Notes: generated from the letters alone by a model not told the origin. A stretch of 64,000 bases of DNA from Streptomyces eurocidicus (GCF_002891295.1 NZ_LGUI01000004.1:124001-188000), one strand, 5' to 3'. Positions 1 through 18,000 are shown, counted from the first letter of the stretch. A program made the numbers and translations.

Positions 1-8054
<8,054 letters not shown>

Positions 8055-8062
8055 CCCGAGAG

Positions 8063-8116
8063 GCACGACGAAGCGGCCCGCACCGGATGTTCCCGGTGCG
8101 GGCCGCTTCGTCGTGC
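8063..8116. terminator. 24-bp perfect hairpin, bidirectional terminator
   Basis: The left arm 8063-8086 pairs without mismatch with 8093-8116 around a six-base loop. It lies 9 bases after the rightward PKS stop and 33 bases before the stop of the leftward ABC permease, so it can serve both converging operons. Confidence 0.9.
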
Positions 8117-8148
8117 GGGGGAGAGAAGGAGGGGAGGGGCCGGCCGCC

Positions 8149-9006
8149 TCAGAGCGGGCGACGGAAGCCGATGACGGCGAGCACGCCGCCCACGACGGCG
8201 ATGACGCTGCTGATGAGCACGGCGATCAGGGCGGAGCCGGTGCCGGGCGTGTCGAGCGCGAGCGCGCGCGTCGCGTCGATCGCGTACGTCAGCGGATTGG
8301 CCTGGGCGACGGCGCTCAGCCACGACGGCAGGTCGTCGACCGGGACGTAGGCGCTCGAAGCGAACATCAGGGGGAGGATCGCGATGACGGCGAGGTTCTG
8401 CATGGGCTCCGCACGCCGCAGCCAGGTGGCCGCGGCGATGAACGCCCACCCGAGGGTCCAGGTGATGAAGAGCGCCAGCCCGGCCGAGGCGAGGAGCTTC
8501 TCCGGGCCGCCCTGGGGGGAGTATCCGAGCACGGTGACGGCCAGCACGATGACGACCGCGATCTGGATCGTGGCGCGGACCAGGTTCGCCAGGCTGCGGG
8601 CGATCAGCAGCGAGCTGGGGTGGACGGGGAGGCAGCGCAGCCGGGCGACCATGCCGTTCTTGAGGTCTTCCACCACCCCGATCCCGGACTGGGTCGCGGA
8701 CTGCACCGCGTTGTCCACCAGGATGGCCGGCATCACGAAGTCGAGATAGCTGATCCCCTGGGGGAAGTGGGCCGACTTGCCCATCCCGCTGAAGACCTGG
8801 GTCAGGATGAACAAGATGATCACTGGTTGGAACAGGCCGAAGAGGATCACGCCGGGATCGGTCACCAGTGCGCGCAGCGACCGGCCGGTGAGCACCCGGA
8901 TCTGGGTGAACATCGAGCTGCCGCCGCCCCACGCGGCCGCCGACCCCTTGGTGGAACCCGGGGTCGGCGGCGCTGAGTCGGATGTTCCGATGAGTTGTGT
9001 GGTCAT
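8149..9006 (-). CDS. ABC-2 type permease (DrrB-like), polyene export
   Basis: A 285-residue membrane protein of the ABC-2/DrrB family. About six hydrophobic segments are visible, including stretches near residues 47-70, 88-105 and 140-165, plus a C-terminal TM after an Ile/Val-rich run. The ABC-2 motif region around GVVEDLKNGMVARL is typical. It is the last gene of the leftward operon, directly after the ATPase gene 9101-10081, and the two should form a heteromeric exporter. Candicidin-type clusters carry a comparable DrrA/DrrB pair, whereas nystatin and pimaricin use larger fused transporters. By context it should export the polyene. The ATG has a GGAG site 5-10 bases upstream. Confidence 0.88.
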   Translation of the reverse strand: MTTQLIGTSDSAPPTPGSTKGSAAAWGGGSSMFTQIRVLTGRSLRALVTDPGVILFGLFQPVIILFILTQVFSGMGKSAHFPQGISYLDFVMPAILVDNAVQSATQSGIGVVEDLKNGMVARLRCLPVHPSSLLIARSLANLVRATIQIAVVIVLAVTVLGYSPQGGPEKLLASAGLALFITWTLGWAFIAAATWLRRAEPMQNLAVIAILPLMFASSAYVPVDDLPSWLSAVAQANPLTYAIDATRALALDTPGTGSALIAVLISSVIAVVGGVLAVIGFRRPL

Positions 9007-9100
9007 AGGGTCTCCACGGTCTGCGGGATGTGCGATGTACGTGAGCGGTTCACGGGAACGGTGTACGCCGGCGGGGTGGCCGCGGGGCGAGGAAGGCTCA

Positions 9101-10081
9101 TCAGGAGGGCCGGGGGGCCTGGTTGGCCAGGGTGAGGTAGACGTCGTCCAGGGTCGGCTCCCCGAACGACAGCTCCGCGGCCTCGATCCCCACCTGGTCC
9201 AGGGCCCTGATCACGACCGCGACGTCCTTCGACGCCTCGATGACGATGACGATGGTGCCGTTCTCGTGGTCCATCACCGGCTCCAGGCCCGCCCGCCGCA
9301 CGGCGTCGCAGGCCACCGCCGGGTCGGCGGCGGCGTCCGGGGTCACCGTCACCGTGCGCCGTCCCACCGTGGCCTTGAGCTCGTCGGAGGTGCCGCTCGC
9401 GATGACCGCGCCGGCGGAGAGGACGGTGATGGAGTCCGCGAGGCGGTCCGCCTCGTCGAGGTACTGCGTCGTGAGCAGGACCGTGGTGCCCTCGGCGACG
9501 AGCCCCTCCACGATCTCCCAGAGGTTCAGCCGGCTCGACGGGTCCAGGCCGGTGGTCGGCTCGTCGAGGAAGATGACGTTGGGGTGGCCGACCAGGGAGG
9601 CGGCCAGGTCGAGGCGCCTGCGCAGCCCGCCGGAGTACGTGCCCGGGCGGCGCGCCGCGAATTTCTGGAGGCCGAACAGCTCCAGCAGCTCATCGGCCCT
9701 GGCCCGGGCCGAGCGGGGGTCCGCGCCGAGCAGCCGGGCCAGCAGGACGAGGTTCTCCCGCCCCGTGAGCTGGGGGTCGACCGAGGCGAACTGGCCGGTC
9801 AGACCGACCCGTTTGCGCACCTCGCGCGGCTCGCGGACGACGTCGAAACCGGCGACCGCGGCCCGCCCCGAGGTGGGGGGCAGAGCCGCGGTGAGGACGT
9901 TGACGAGGGTGGTCTTGCCCGCGCCGTTGTGTCCGAGCAGGGCGAGCACGGTGCCCCGGCGCGCGGAGACGCTCACCGAGTCCAGTGCGCGCAGCGAACC
10001 GAACGTCTTGCTGACGTCGGCCGCCTCGATCATGATGTCCCCGGTGGTCCGGGCGGCGGTGGGCAGGGCGAGCCCGCTCAT
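9101..10081 (-). CDS. ABC transporter ATP-binding protein (DrrA-like)
   Basis: A 326-residue nucleotide-binding subunit. Walker A is GHNGAGKTT, the signature is SGGLRRRLDLA, Walker B is VIFLDEPTTGLD, and an H-loop-type region TTQYLDEAD follows. The C-terminal ~100 residues match the DrrA regulatory extension. I chose the ATG at 10081 (protein begins MSGLALP) because GGGAG lies seven bases upstream; an in-frame start further upstream would add a non-conserved Trp/Ala-rich stretch. It partners the permease 8149-9006 and lies downstream of the loading PKS in the same operon. Likely role: ATP-driven export of, and self-protection from, the polyene. Confidence 0.92.
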   Translation of the reverse strand: MSGLALPTAARTTGDIMIEAADVSKTFGSLRALDSVSVSARRGTVLALLGHNGAGKTTLVNVLTAALPPTSGRAAVAGFDVVREPREVRKRVGLTGQFASVDPQLTGRENLVLLARLLGADPRSARARADELLELFGLQKFAARRPGTYSGGLRRRLDLAASLVGHPNVIFLDEPTTGLDPSSRLNLWEIVEGLVAEGTTVLLTTQYLDEADRLADSITVLSAGAVIASGTSDELKATVGRRTVTVTPDAAADPAVACDAVRRAGLEPVMDHENGTIVIVIEASKDVAVVIRALDQVGIEAAELSFGEPTLDDVYLTLANQAPRPS

Positions 10082-10288
10082 GGCTGATCTCCCGCAGATG
10101 AGTGTTCCGAGTGGCGCGCGGGAAGTGGTTCCGGCGGCCGTGGTCCAGACTGCGAGCCCTGCGAGGAGCGTGCCGAGCCACTGGCCGTACACGAAGGGTC
10201 CCGGGGCTCGCCCAACTTTGATGCGGGGCCGGCGGCGGCCGGCCCCGACGGCGGGTGCGGCGGCCCGGGGGCCACCGCACCCGCACGG

Positions 10289-13200
10289 TCACCCGACCCC
10301 GTCCATCAGACGGAACAGTTCGTCGTCGCTGGCCGACGTCAGGTCGAGCGCGCCGGCCCCGGGCGTCTCGGCGGCGCGGCCGGCGGCCATCGCCTTGAGC
10401 CGCGCCACCGTCTCCGCGGACACCTCCGCGCCGGACGCGAGCAGGGACTCCAGCTCGGCGACGACGGAGTCCACGTCGCGCCGGGGGAGGGCGTCGGCCG
10501 ACGGCCGGAGCCGCTCGCGGATGACCCGGACGACGGCCTCCGGCGTGGGGTGGTCGTACACGAGGGTGGCCGGCAGCCGTACCCCCGTGGCGGCGTGGAT
10601 CCGGTTGCGCAGTTCGACCGCGCTCACCGAGGTGACGCCCATCAGCTTGAACGCCTGGCCGCTCTCGTCGACCCCCGCCTCGTCACCGAGCACCGCGGAG
10701 ATCTCGGCGAGGACCAGGGAGAGGATGAGCGCGTCCTGCTCGGGCTCACCGAGGCCGACCAGCCGGGCGGCCAGCTCCGGCGTCTCGCCGTCACCGTCCG
10801 CCGCGCCCCCGAGGGGCCCGGTGACGGCCTGGCCGGCGGGGTCGGAGGCCAGCCAGAACCGCCGGCGCTGGAAGGGGTACGTCGGCAGGGCCACGGGCCG
10901 GGCGTCGGGCAGTACGGCGCTCCAGTCGACGGGGACGCCATGGGCGTGCATCCGGGCGACCGCCGTGAGCAGGGCCTGCCGCTCGCTCTCACCGGCTTTC
11001 AGGGTCGGCACGAGGGCGGCCCCGTACCCGGGGTCGGCGGCCTCGAGGCAGTCGTCGATCATCGGAGTGAGGACCGGCTGGGGGCTCAGCTCCAGGAACC
11101 CGGTGATCTGTTCGTCCCGGAGCCGGTCGACCGCGTCCGTGAAGCGCACGGCCTCCCGCGCGTGCCGCACCCAGTGGCCGGGGTCATGGGCGTCCTCGGG
11201 GGTCATGAGCCGGCCGGTGACGGTCGAGACCACGGGGATGGCGGGTGTGGCGTAGGAGAGCCCGCGGGCGATCGTGCCGAGCTCCTCCAGCATGGGATCC
11301 ATGAGCGGTGAGTGGGCGGCACCGTTCACCGCGATCCGCCGGGTCTTGTGACCCGCGGCGTTGAGCCGGTCGGTGAGCGTGGCCAGCGGTCCCTCGGCTC
11401 CCGCGAGCACGAGGGAGTTCGGTCCGTTCACGGAGGCGATCGCCAAGGGCGCCGACGCCTCGGCGAGCAGCGGCTTCACCTCGCTCTCCGAGATGCGGAC
11501 CGCCACCATCGCCCCGCCGGGCGGCAGCCCGTCCATCAGCCTGCCCCGGAGCGCCACCAAGGCGCACGAGTCCGCCAGGCCGAGCCCGCCCGCCACGTGG
11601 ACGGCGGTGTTCTCCCCGGCCGAGTGCCCCATCAGACGGTCCGGGACCACTCCCCAGGACTCGAAGAGCCGGTACATGGCGACCTGGACGGCGAACAGCG
11701 CGGGCTGCGCGTATCCGGCCTCGTCGAGGAGGACCGCCTCCTCGGAGTCCGGGTCCGCCCACATCACCGAGATGAGGGGCCGGTCCAGCAGCGGGTCCAT
11801 GGCGGCGCACACCTCGCGCAGCGCGTCCGCGAAGACGGGGAACGCCTCGGCCGCCTCGCGCCCCATGCCCGGCCGCTGGCAGCCCTGCCCGGGGAAGACC
11901 ATGGTGAGGCCGCCCGGCGTGGAGTTCTCGATCGTCACTCCGGAGGCCCGCTTGCCGTCCCCGAACTCCGCCGCGGCGGACAGCAGTTCCGCCCGGCCGG
12001 GGCCGCTGATGACGGCCCGGTGCCGGTGCAGGGCGCGGGTGGTGGCCAGCGAGTAGGCGACGTCCTGGGCGGTCAGTCCGAGACGGGCCTGCCCGAGCTC
12101 GGCCGCCAGCCGCTGGGCCTGGGCGCGGAGCGCCGCCTGGCTGCGGGCGGACAGGATCCAGGGAGCCGCCGGGACGGCGGCCGCCTCCGGGGCTCCGGTG
12201 GTGTCGTCCTCGGCCGGCGCCTCCTCCAGGATCGCGTGGGCGTTGGTGCCGGTGAGCCCGAACGAGGACACACCGGCCCGGCGCGCCCGCCCGGCCACCC
12301 GCGGCCAGGGCCGGGCCTCGTCCAGCAGCCGTACCGAACCGGTCGACCAGTCCACCCGCGACGACGGCGCGTCCAGGTGCAGGGTTCTGGGCAGGACGCC
12401 GTGCCGCATCGCGAGCACCGTCTTGATGACCCCGATGACGCCGGCGGCCGCCTGCGCGTGCCCGATGTTCGACTTCACCGACCCCAGCCACAGCGGCCGC
12501 CCCTCGGGACGCCCCCTGCCGTAGGTGGCCAGCAGGGCCTGGGCCTCGACGGGGTCGCCGAGCGGTGTGCCGGTGCCGTGGCCCTCGACGGCGTCGACGT
12601 CCTGGGGGGTGAGCCGGGCGTCGGCCAGGGCCTGGCGGATGACGCGCTGCTGCGCGGGCCCGCTCGGTGCGGTGAGCCCGTTGGAGGCGCCGTCCTGGTT
12701 CACGGCGGAGCCGCGTACGAGCGCCAGGACGCGGTGCCCGTTGCGGCGGGCGTCGCCGAGCCGCTCCAGCAGGAGCAGCCCCGCGCCCTCGGACCAGGCG
12801 GAGCCGTCGGCGCCGTCCGCGTAGGACCGGGCGCGGGAGCCGGGGGACAGCGCGCGCAGCCGGGAGGAGTGGGTGAAGGGCGCCGGGGAGGCCATGACGG
12901 TGACGCCGCCGGCCAGTGCGAGGGTGGACTCGCCGGAACGCAGGGACCGGCAGGCCAGGTGCAGGGCGACGAGCGAGGACGAGGAGGCGGTGTCCACCGT
13001 CAGCGCCGGGCCCTCCAGCCCGTAGGTGTACGCGATGCGCCCGGAGATCGCGCTCGTGGCGGTTCCGGTGCCGAGCATGCCTTCCAGCTCGCCCTGGGTG
13101 ACGGCGAGGTTGGCGGCGTAGTCGCGGTGCGTGGCGCCGGTGAACACACCGGTGCGGGTCCCCTTGAGGCTCGTCGGGTCGATGCCCGCGCGTTCGAAGG

Positions 13201-13642
13201 TCTCCCACGCCGCTTCGAGGAGCAGCCGCTGCTGCGGGTCGGTCGCCGTCGCCTCCTGGTCGGAGAAGCCGAAGAACCCCGCGTCGAAGTGGCCCGCGTC
13301 GTGCAGGAAACCGCCTTCGCGCGCGTAGGTGGTGCCGGGGCGGTCGGGGTCCTCGTCGAAGAGCCGGCCGAGGTCCCAGCCGCGGTCGGAGGGGAACTCC
13401 GACATCGCGTCGGTCCCGTCGGTGAGCAGGTCCCACAGGGCTCGGGGGGAGTCGACGCCGCCCGGTAGGCGGCAGGCCATGCCGATGATCGCCACGGGTT
13501 CGCCGGGGTCCGCCCAGGCCGCCCCGGTGGCGGCTCCGGTGGCGGCCGCGAACCCGCCGGGCAGCGTGGGGGCGCCCGGCGCGTCGGCTGCGCCGGCGGG
13601 CGGATCGATCGCGTAGTCATCTGTGCGGACGGACACCATCAC
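10289..13642 (-). CDS. Polyene PKS loading protein, KS(Ser)-AT-ACP
   Basis: A 1117-residue single-module PKS. The KS (about residues 45-470) has Ser at the nucleophile position (DTASSSS, residue 220), while the other KS motifs ([18 protein letters not shown]) are intact. KS domains of this decarboxylating, non-condensing type open NysA, AmphA and PimS0. The AT has GHSAGE (Ser 674), but the specificity motif reads GAAHS rather than HAFHS or YASHS. An ACP follows, with its attachment Ser in GVTSVS (residue 1005), and then a C-terminal docking segment. No DH is seen. It should generate the acetyl or propionyl starter by loading and decarboxylating a dicarboxyl-CoA. The start is GTG, with GGGAG almost adjacent to tandem GTG/ATG/GTG codons, so the exact start is uncertain by one or two residues. 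Confidence 0.93.
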   Translation of the reverse strand: MMVSVRTDDYAIDPPAGAADAPGAPTLPGGFAAATGAATGAAWADPGEPVAIIGMACRLPGGVDSPRALWDLLTDGTDAMSEFPSDRGWDLGRLFDEDPDRPGTTYAREGGFLHDAGHFDAGFFGFSDQEATATDPQQRLLLEAAWETFERAGIDPTSLKGTRTGVFTGATHRDYAANLAVTQGELEGMLGTGTATSAISGRIAYTYGLEGPALTVDTASSSSLVALHLACRSLRSGESTLALAGGVTVMASPAPFTHSSRLRALSPGSRARSYADGADGSAWSEGAGLLLLERLGDARRNGHRVLALVRGSAVNQDGASNGLTAPSGPAQQRVIRQALADARLTPQDVDAVEGHGTGTPLGDPVEAQALLATYGRGRPEGRPLWLGSVKSNIGHAQAAAGVIGVIKTVLAMRHGVLPRTLHLDAPSSRVDWSTGSVRLLDEARPWPRVAGRARRAGVSSFGLTGTNAHAILEEAPAEDDTTGAPEAAAVPAAPWILSARSQAALRAQAQRLAAELGQARLGLTAQDVAYSLATTRALHRHRAVISGPGRAELLSAAAEFGDGKRASGVTIENSTPGGLTMVFPGQGCQRPGMGREAAEAFPVFADALREVCAAMDPLLDRPLISVMWADPDSEEAVLLDEAGYAQPALFAVQVAMYRLFESWGVVPDRLMGHSAGENTAVHVAGGLGLADSCALVALRGRLMDGLPPGGAMVAVRISESEVKPLLAEASAPLAIASVNGPNSLVLAGAEGPLATLTDRLNAAGHKTRRIAVNGAAHSPLMDPMLEELGTIARGLSYATPAIPVVSTVTGRLMTPEDAHDPGHWVRHAREAVRFTDAVDRLRDEQITGFLELSPQPVLTPMIDDCLEAADPGYGAALVPTLKAGESERQALLTAVARMHAHGVPVDWSAVLPDARPVALPTYPFQRRRFWLASDPAGQAVTGPLGGAADGDGETPELAARLVGLGEPEQDALILSLVLAEISAVLGDEAGVDESGQAFKLMGVTSVSAVELRNRIHAATGVRLPATLVYDHPTPEAVVRVIRERLRPSADALPRRDVDSVVAELESLLASGAEVSAETVARLKAMAAGRAAETPGAGALDLTSASDDELFRLMDGVG

Positions 13643-13707
13643 TCCCGGATCTCAGGTGCTTTCATCGATGGGTGGGGGACGCGGTGGGCGGGTCACCCGG
13701 GTGGACG

Positions 13708-13899
13708 TCAGTCCTCGTGCACGGTGATCGCCCGGGACGGGCAGAGGCCGCTCGCCAGCCGGGCCTTGGCCTCTTCCTCGGCGCCCGGGGTCATGAGGAG
13801 GGTGACCAGCCCGTCCTCGTCCTGGTCGAAGACCTCCGGCGCGGACAGCACGCACTGGCCCGCTCCCACACAGCGGTCGGCGTCAACGGTGATACGCAT
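13708..13899 (-). CDS. 3Fe-4S ferredoxin (PimF/NysM-like)
   Basis: A 63-residue ferredoxin with a CVGAGQC motif near residue 10 and a distal CPS motif near residue 53. That makes three cluster-ligand cysteines, typical of the small 3Fe-4S ferredoxins paired with Streptomyces P450s. The gene sits immediately downstream of the P450 13976-15154 and upstream of the loading PKS. In nystatin, amphotericin and pimaricin clusters the equivalent protein supplies electrons for exocyclic methyl oxidation. ATG start with GGAGAG nine bases upstream. Confidence 0.95.
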   Translation of the reverse strand: MRITVDADRCVGAGQCVLSAPEVFDQDEDGLVTLLMTPGAEEEAKARLASGLCPSRAITVHED

Positions 13900-13975
13900 T
13901 TCGGTGTCTCTCCTGCGGTGTGTTCAGGACCGCCGGGCGGCCGATCGGCCGCCCGGCGGACGGATGGGGCGTCGT

Positions 13976-15154
13976 CTACCAGCGGACCGGCAGCTCGTGC
14001 AGGCCGTACAGCACACCGTCGGTCTTGACGGCCAGCCCGTCGACGGGCACGGCGAGTTCGAGGGTCGGGATGCGCTCGAAGAGCTTCCGGTAAGCGATCT
14101 CCATCTCGATCCGCACCAGGTTCTGTCCCAGGCACTGGTGCACGCCGTAGCCGAAGGCCACGTGGTGGCGGGCGGACCTGGAGGGATCGAACATGTGGGG
14201 GCACTCGAAGGCGTTCTCGTCGTGGTTGGCCGCGGCGACCAGGGGCACGATGCCTTCGCCCGCCTTGACGAGCTGCCCGGCGATCTCCACGTCCTCGACC
14301 GCCACCCGCAGCGACACCAGGTCGGCGACGGAGTGGAAGCGCAGCGTCTCCTCCACGGCCCGGTCGTCGCCGATCCACTGAGGGTTCATCAGCAGCGTGA
14401 CCACGCCGAGCCCGATGTTGTTCGCCGTGGTCTCGTGACCGGCGATGAGCAGCAGCATCAGCACGCCGGGCAGCTCATGGGTGGCGATCGAACCGGTGGC
14501 CAGCAGCCGGCTGATCAGGTCGTCGCCGCGCCACTTCTCCTTGATGGACACCAGGCGGTTGACGTAGCGCAGCAGGTCCTTGGCGGCGGCCGTCCGCTGT
14601 TCCTCGGTGGAGTCGCGGATGGAGATCAGGGTGCGCGTCCTGGACTCGAAGAAGTCACGGTCGCCGGGCGGTACGCCGAGCAGTGACGAGATCACCAGGG
14701 AGGGGATGGGCAGCGCGAAGTCGGCGATGAGGTCGCCGGAGTCGCCCGAGGCCAGCAGGGCGTCGATGCAGCGGTCCACCGTCTCCTCGATCGCCGGTCG
14801 CATCGCCCGGACGCGCCGGACGGTGAACTCGGGGATGAGGGCCTTGCGGAACCGGTCGTGCTCCGGGGAGTCCATCCCCACGAACCAGCCCGGGATCTGG
14901 GTCTGCTTGGGCACGCCCAGGCTCACTCCGACGTTGGGGAAGCCTTTGTGCTCGGGGTTGGAGCTGATCTTCGGATCGGTCAGTACGGCACGTACGTCCT
15001 CGTGCCGGGTGACCAGCCAGACCCGGTCGCCGTTGGGCAGGTGGGAGAGCACCAGCCCCTCGTGCTCGCGGTAGCCGGCGTAGCCCGGTGGCGGGAAGGG
15101 CACGCCGGGCTTGCGCAGTGGAAAGTCGACCACCAAGGGGTCGGAGAGCGTCAT
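13976..15154 (-). CDS. Cytochrome P450, polyene methyl oxidase (NysN/AmphN/PimG-like)
   Basis: A 392-residue class I P450. It carries the I-helix motif AGHETTAN, the ExxR helix in VEETLRF, and the heme-binding loop FGYGVHQCLG. The N-terminal run FPLRKPGVPFPPPGYAGYR and the region following SSNPEHKGFPNVG are characteristic of the polyene P450s that oxidise the macrolactone branch methyl to a carboxylate. Gene order (glycosyltransferase, aminotransferase, P450, ferredoxin) is the same as in known mycosaminyl polyene clusters. The assignment to carboxyl formation rests on family resemblance and context; the substrate is not visible. Confidence 0.9.
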   Translation of the reverse strand: MTLSDPLVVDFPLRKPGVPFPPPGYAGYREHEGLVLSHLPNGDRVWLVTRHEDVRAVLTDPKISSNPEHKGFPNVGVSLGVPKQTQIPGWFVGMDSPEHDRFRKALIPEFTVRRVRAMRPAIEETVDRCIDALLASGDSGDLIADFALPIPSLVISSLLGVPPGDRDFFESRTRTLISIRDSTEEQRTAAAKDLLRYVNRLVSIKEKWRGDDLISRLLATGSIATHELPGVLMLLLIAGHETTANNIGLGVVTLLMNPQWIGDDRAVEETLRFHSVADLVSLRVAVEDVEIAGQLVKAGEGIVPLVAAANHDENAFECPHMFDPSRSARHHVAFGYGVHQCLGQNLVRIEMEIAYRKLFERIPTLELAVPVDGLAVKTDGVLYGLHELPVRW

Positions 15155-15185
15155 GTTGCGGAAATCCCCTCTTCGGGCGGGTCGG

Positions 15186-16244
15186 TCAGCCCACGCCGTA
15201 GAACGCGCGGACCTTGCCGATCACGAAGTCCTGGTCGGCGGCGGTCAGACCGGTGTGGGTGGGCAGGTACAGCCCGTCCTCGGCGAAGACGTTCGCCTTG
15301 AGCGAGGGCCAGACGGGGTCGAGGTACAGGGGCTGCCGGCTCATCGGCTTGAAGAAGAGCCGGGTCTCGATGGACGCTTCGGCCAGGAACGCCATCAGCT
15401 CCTCGCGTCGTTCGGCGCGGAGGTCGTACATCCACAGCACGTCCCGGGGCGGCATCAGCGTGATGCCGGGGACGTCGGCGAGGCCCTCGTCGTAGCGCTT
15501 CTCGATGCCGCGGCGCACCTCGAGGATCTCGTCCAGCCGCTCGGTCTGGGCCAGGGCGACGGACGCCTGCATGGCCGTCATCCGGTAGTTGTAGGCGAGC
15601 TTCTTGTGCAGGAAGTTGTGTTCCTTGGTGAAGGCCATCGCGCGCAGGTGCGCGAGCTGCCCCGCGAGCCTGGGGTCGTCGGTCAGGCAGATGCCGCCCT
15701 CGCCGGAGGTGATGATCTTGTTGGCGAAGAGTGAGTAGCAGGCGATGTCCCCCACCGGGCGGACGCCGTGGGCCTCGGCGGAGTCCTCCACGACCCGCAG
15801 GTTGTACTGGAACGCGATGCCCATGATCGCGTCCATGTCGCAGCGCCGGCCGTAGATATGGACGGGCATGATCGCCTTCGTCCGCGGCGTGATCTTCTCC
15901 TCGATGCGGGTGACGTCGATGTTGAGGTCGTCACCGCAGTCGACGAAGACGGGGGTGGCCCCGGTGTAGGTGACCGCCCAGGCGGAGGCCACCATGGTGA
16001 ACTCGGGGACGATCACCTCGTCGCCCGGACCGACGCCCAGGGCCCGCAGCGCCAGCGTCAGCGCGGCCGTCCCGGAGGAACAGGCCACGCCGTGCGCGCT
16101 CCCGTTGTAGTCCGCGAAGGCGCGCTCGAAGCGCTGGACCATCGGCCCCTGGGACGAGATCCAGCCGTCCTCCACCGTCGCGGTGAGGTACTCGAGCTCT
16201 CTGCCGTCCAGGGCGGGCCTGGAAACGGGGTACTTGTACGACAT
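15186..16244 (-). CDS. DegT/DnrJ/EryC1 sugar aminotransferase, mycosamine synthesis (NysDII/PimC-like)
   Basis: A 352-residue PLP-dependent aminotransferase. The N-terminus carries ISSQGPMVQRFE and ACSSGTAAL, the family's phosphate and PLP loop. The Schiff-base lysine lies in the SLFANKIITSGEGG motif. It should transaminate GDP-3-keto-6-deoxymannose to GDP-mycosamine in the cytosol. It lies between the glycosyltransferase (upstream) and the P450 (downstream), the conserved NysDI-DII-N order. The GDP-mannose dehydratase that completes the pathway is not in this window and is expected in the flanking cluster. A GAGGAGAA ribosome site precedes the ATG. Confidence 0.92.
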   Translation of the reverse strand: MSYKYPVSRPALDGRELEYLTATVEDGWISSQGPMVQRFERAFADYNGSAHGVACSSGTAALTLALRALGVGPGDEVIVPEFTMVASAWAVTYTGATPVFVDCGDDLNIDVTRIEEKITPRTKAIMPVHIYGRRCDMDAIMGIAFQYNLRVVEDSAEAHGVRPVGDIACYSLFANKIITSGEGGICLTDDPRLAGQLAHLRAMAFTKEHNFLHKKLAYNYRMTAMQASVALAQTERLDEILEVRRGIEKRYDEGLADVPGITLMPPRDVLWMYDLRAERREELMAFLAEASIETRLFFKPMSRQPLYLDPVWPSLKANVFAEDGLYLPTHTGLTAADQDFVIGKVRAFYGVG

Positions 16245-16287
16245 CGTTCGCTTCTTTCTCCTCGTACGGGGGGTGTCTCGCGTGCTC

Positions 16288-17667
16288 CTAGACCAGCGCC
16301 GGGAGCCCGAGGATCAGGTCGGCTGCGGCGCTCCGGCCGCCCGCCGCGCGCTGCAGGGCGCCGAGCCGCTCGGCGTTCTCGCGGAAGGAGGGGGTGTTCA
16401 GCACCTTTTCGAGTTTGTCGAGGGCGTCTCCGACGCCGAGGTCCTGGGGCTGGTCGAGGGTCAGGCTGATGCCGAAGTCCCGGCCGCGGACGGCCTGGTC
16501 GAAGCAGTCCACCCACAGTGGCCGCACCACGAGCGGCTTGCCGAAGTACACGCCCTCGTTGAAGCCGTTGCCGCCGCCGTGCGTGAAGAACAGCTTCACG
16601 TTCGGGTGGGCCAGGACGTCGAGCTGCGAGGGGACCCAGCTCTCGATGCGCAGGTTGGCCGGCAACTTCTCCTTGGGCGGCAGCAGGTGCTGCTGCTCCT
16701 TGGGCAGCTTCCACAGCACCTGGTGCCGGCCGTTGAGCCGGCGGGTGATCTCCACCATGTTCGCGACCTGACCCCGGGTCAGCCGGGTGATGGTCCCGAA
16801 CCCCACGTAGACGACCGACGGCTGGGTGTCCAGCCAGTGGGAGAGTTCCCCGTCGTCCGGCGCCTCGGGCAGCGGTGGCACCATCGCGCCGACCAACCGC
16901 AGCTTCTCCGGGACGTCGAAGGGATAGTCCAGCTCGGCGATCGAGTTGCACAGGACCAGCTCGGCGTTGTCGATCCGCGCCATCGGGCTGAGCGGCGGGA
17001 GGCCGAGCTCCTTGCGCCGCCGGGAGTCGTCCGCGAAGACCTTGCCCATCTTGGGGTTGAGGAACATCCCGAGGGTCCGCAGCTTGAACAGCTCGTTCCG
17101 GACGCGCTGCGCGGGCGTCATCCGGCCCGGTAGCCCGGAGTGCGGGACGGGGAAGGACGACGGGGTGTAGCCCTTGCCGAACGGCGTGTGCGCCGTCAGC
17201 ACGTTGCTCGGCAGGAACGGCACGCTCAGCACGTACGGGATCTTCCGCGCGACGGCCAGCTCGACGGCGAAGGAGCTGATCGACTCGATGACCATCAGCG
17301 CCGGCCGGACCTCGTCGATCACGGCCTTGAGCCGGCGGAGCTTCACCGCCTGCAGGTCGGGCCGGTAGGTGTGCTGGATGACCGCGCGGTGGGCCTTGAA
17401 CCGCGAGGGCTGGGTGACCTCTCGGTAGATGTCGTCGCCCCAGGTCACGGCCGACAGCTCGGGGATGACCTCGCCCAGGGAGGCGAACTCCACCGGGGAG
17501 CCGCCCTCTCCGATCCTCTTGATCTCGTCGCGCCGGGGTTCGTCCGTGGCGAACCAGAGGTCCTCCACCCCCTGCCGGGAGAGCTCGGCGGCCAGCACGA
17601 GCATGGGGTTGAGCAGGCCGCTCTCCGGAAGGCTGACGAAGAGGATCGGCCGTCGGGCGGAGTCCAT
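16288..17667 (-). CDS. Polyene mycosaminyltransferase (NysDI/PimK-like), GT1 fold
   Basis: A 459-residue glycosyltransferase. The N-terminal FVSLPESGLLNPM is the GT-B acceptor-domain start. The C-terminal FFTHGGGNGFNEGVYFGKPLV motif corresponds to the GT1 donor-binding HGG/E signature. Length and sequence match the polyene enzymes that attach mycosamine to the macrolactone. It is the first gene of the leftward operon ending in the ABC exporter. I chose the ATG at 17667 (protein begins MDSARRP) because it is preceded by AAGGGAA and matches the family N-terminus; a longer frame upstream adds a non-conserved leader. A PimM-like operator lies about 95 bp upstream. Confidence 0.92.
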   Translation of the reverse strand: MDSARRPILFVSLPESGLLNPMLVLAAELSRQGVEDLWFATDEPRRDEIKRIGEGGSPVEFASLGEVIPELSAVTWGDDIYREVTQPSRFKAHRAVIQHTYRPDLQAVKLRRLKAVIDEVRPALMVIESISSFAVELAVARKIPYVLSVPFLPSNVLTAHTPFGKGYTPSSFPVPHSGLPGRMTPAQRVRNELFKLRTLGMFLNPKMGKVFADDSRRRKELGLPPLSPMARIDNAELVLCNSIAELDYPFDVPEKLRLVGAMVPPLPEAPDDGELSHWLDTQPSVVYVGFGTITRLTRGQVANMVEITRRLNGRHQVLWKLPKEQQHLLPPKEKLPANLRIESWVPSQLDVLAHPNVKLFFTHGGGNGFNEGVYFGKPLVVRPLWVDCFDQAVRGRDFGISLTLDQPQDLGVGDALDKLEKVLNTPSFRENAERLGALQRAAGGRSAAADLILGLPALV

Positions 17668-17759
17668 GGATTCCCTTTCAGTGGTGCCGGGCGGGGCTCG
17701 GCGAGCACGCCCCCCGTGCGGGTCGGCTGGCCGCACCCTCCTTTGATCTCACGCGGTGC

Positions 17760-17775
17760 GCCGGGAAATCCTTAG
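17760..17775. promoter_or_regulatory. Candidate PimM-type operator
   Basis: The 16-mer gccgggaaatccttag agrees at 13 of 16 positions with the published PimM target CTVGGGAWWTCCCBAG, including the GGGAWWTCC core. It lies about 93 bp upstream of the glycosyltransferase start and points to activation of that operon by the adjacent PAS-LuxR protein. Confidence 0.55.
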
Positions 17776-17826
17776 ACTCCGCCCCGCCCTCCCGCCGCGC
17801 CCGGTGCCGTCCGCCCAGGCCCGGGG

Positions 17827-18000
17827 TACGAGTTCCCGGCGCTCGGGTGGCGGTTTGACGAATTCTTATCGGAAACCGGGAACCAGAAGCTCCGTGAACT
17901 CATCCGCGCGCATTATCGCGATGAATTGGGTGCGGCGAACGGCGCGTTCCCGATCGGTAGTGGCTGGATTGCGGAACGCCCGAATGGGCGGTGCCCGTAG
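17827..18000 (+). pseudogene. Possible C-terminal gene remnant in the divergent spacer
   Basis: A 57-codon open frame ending in TAG. Its translation looks protein-like (WRFDEFLSETGNQKLRELI, then IRAHYRDELG) and it contains one TTA codon. It has no plausible start or ribosome site and its third-position G/C is only moderate. No family was recognised. It may be the tail of a lost gene or a chance frame. Confidence 0.25.
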
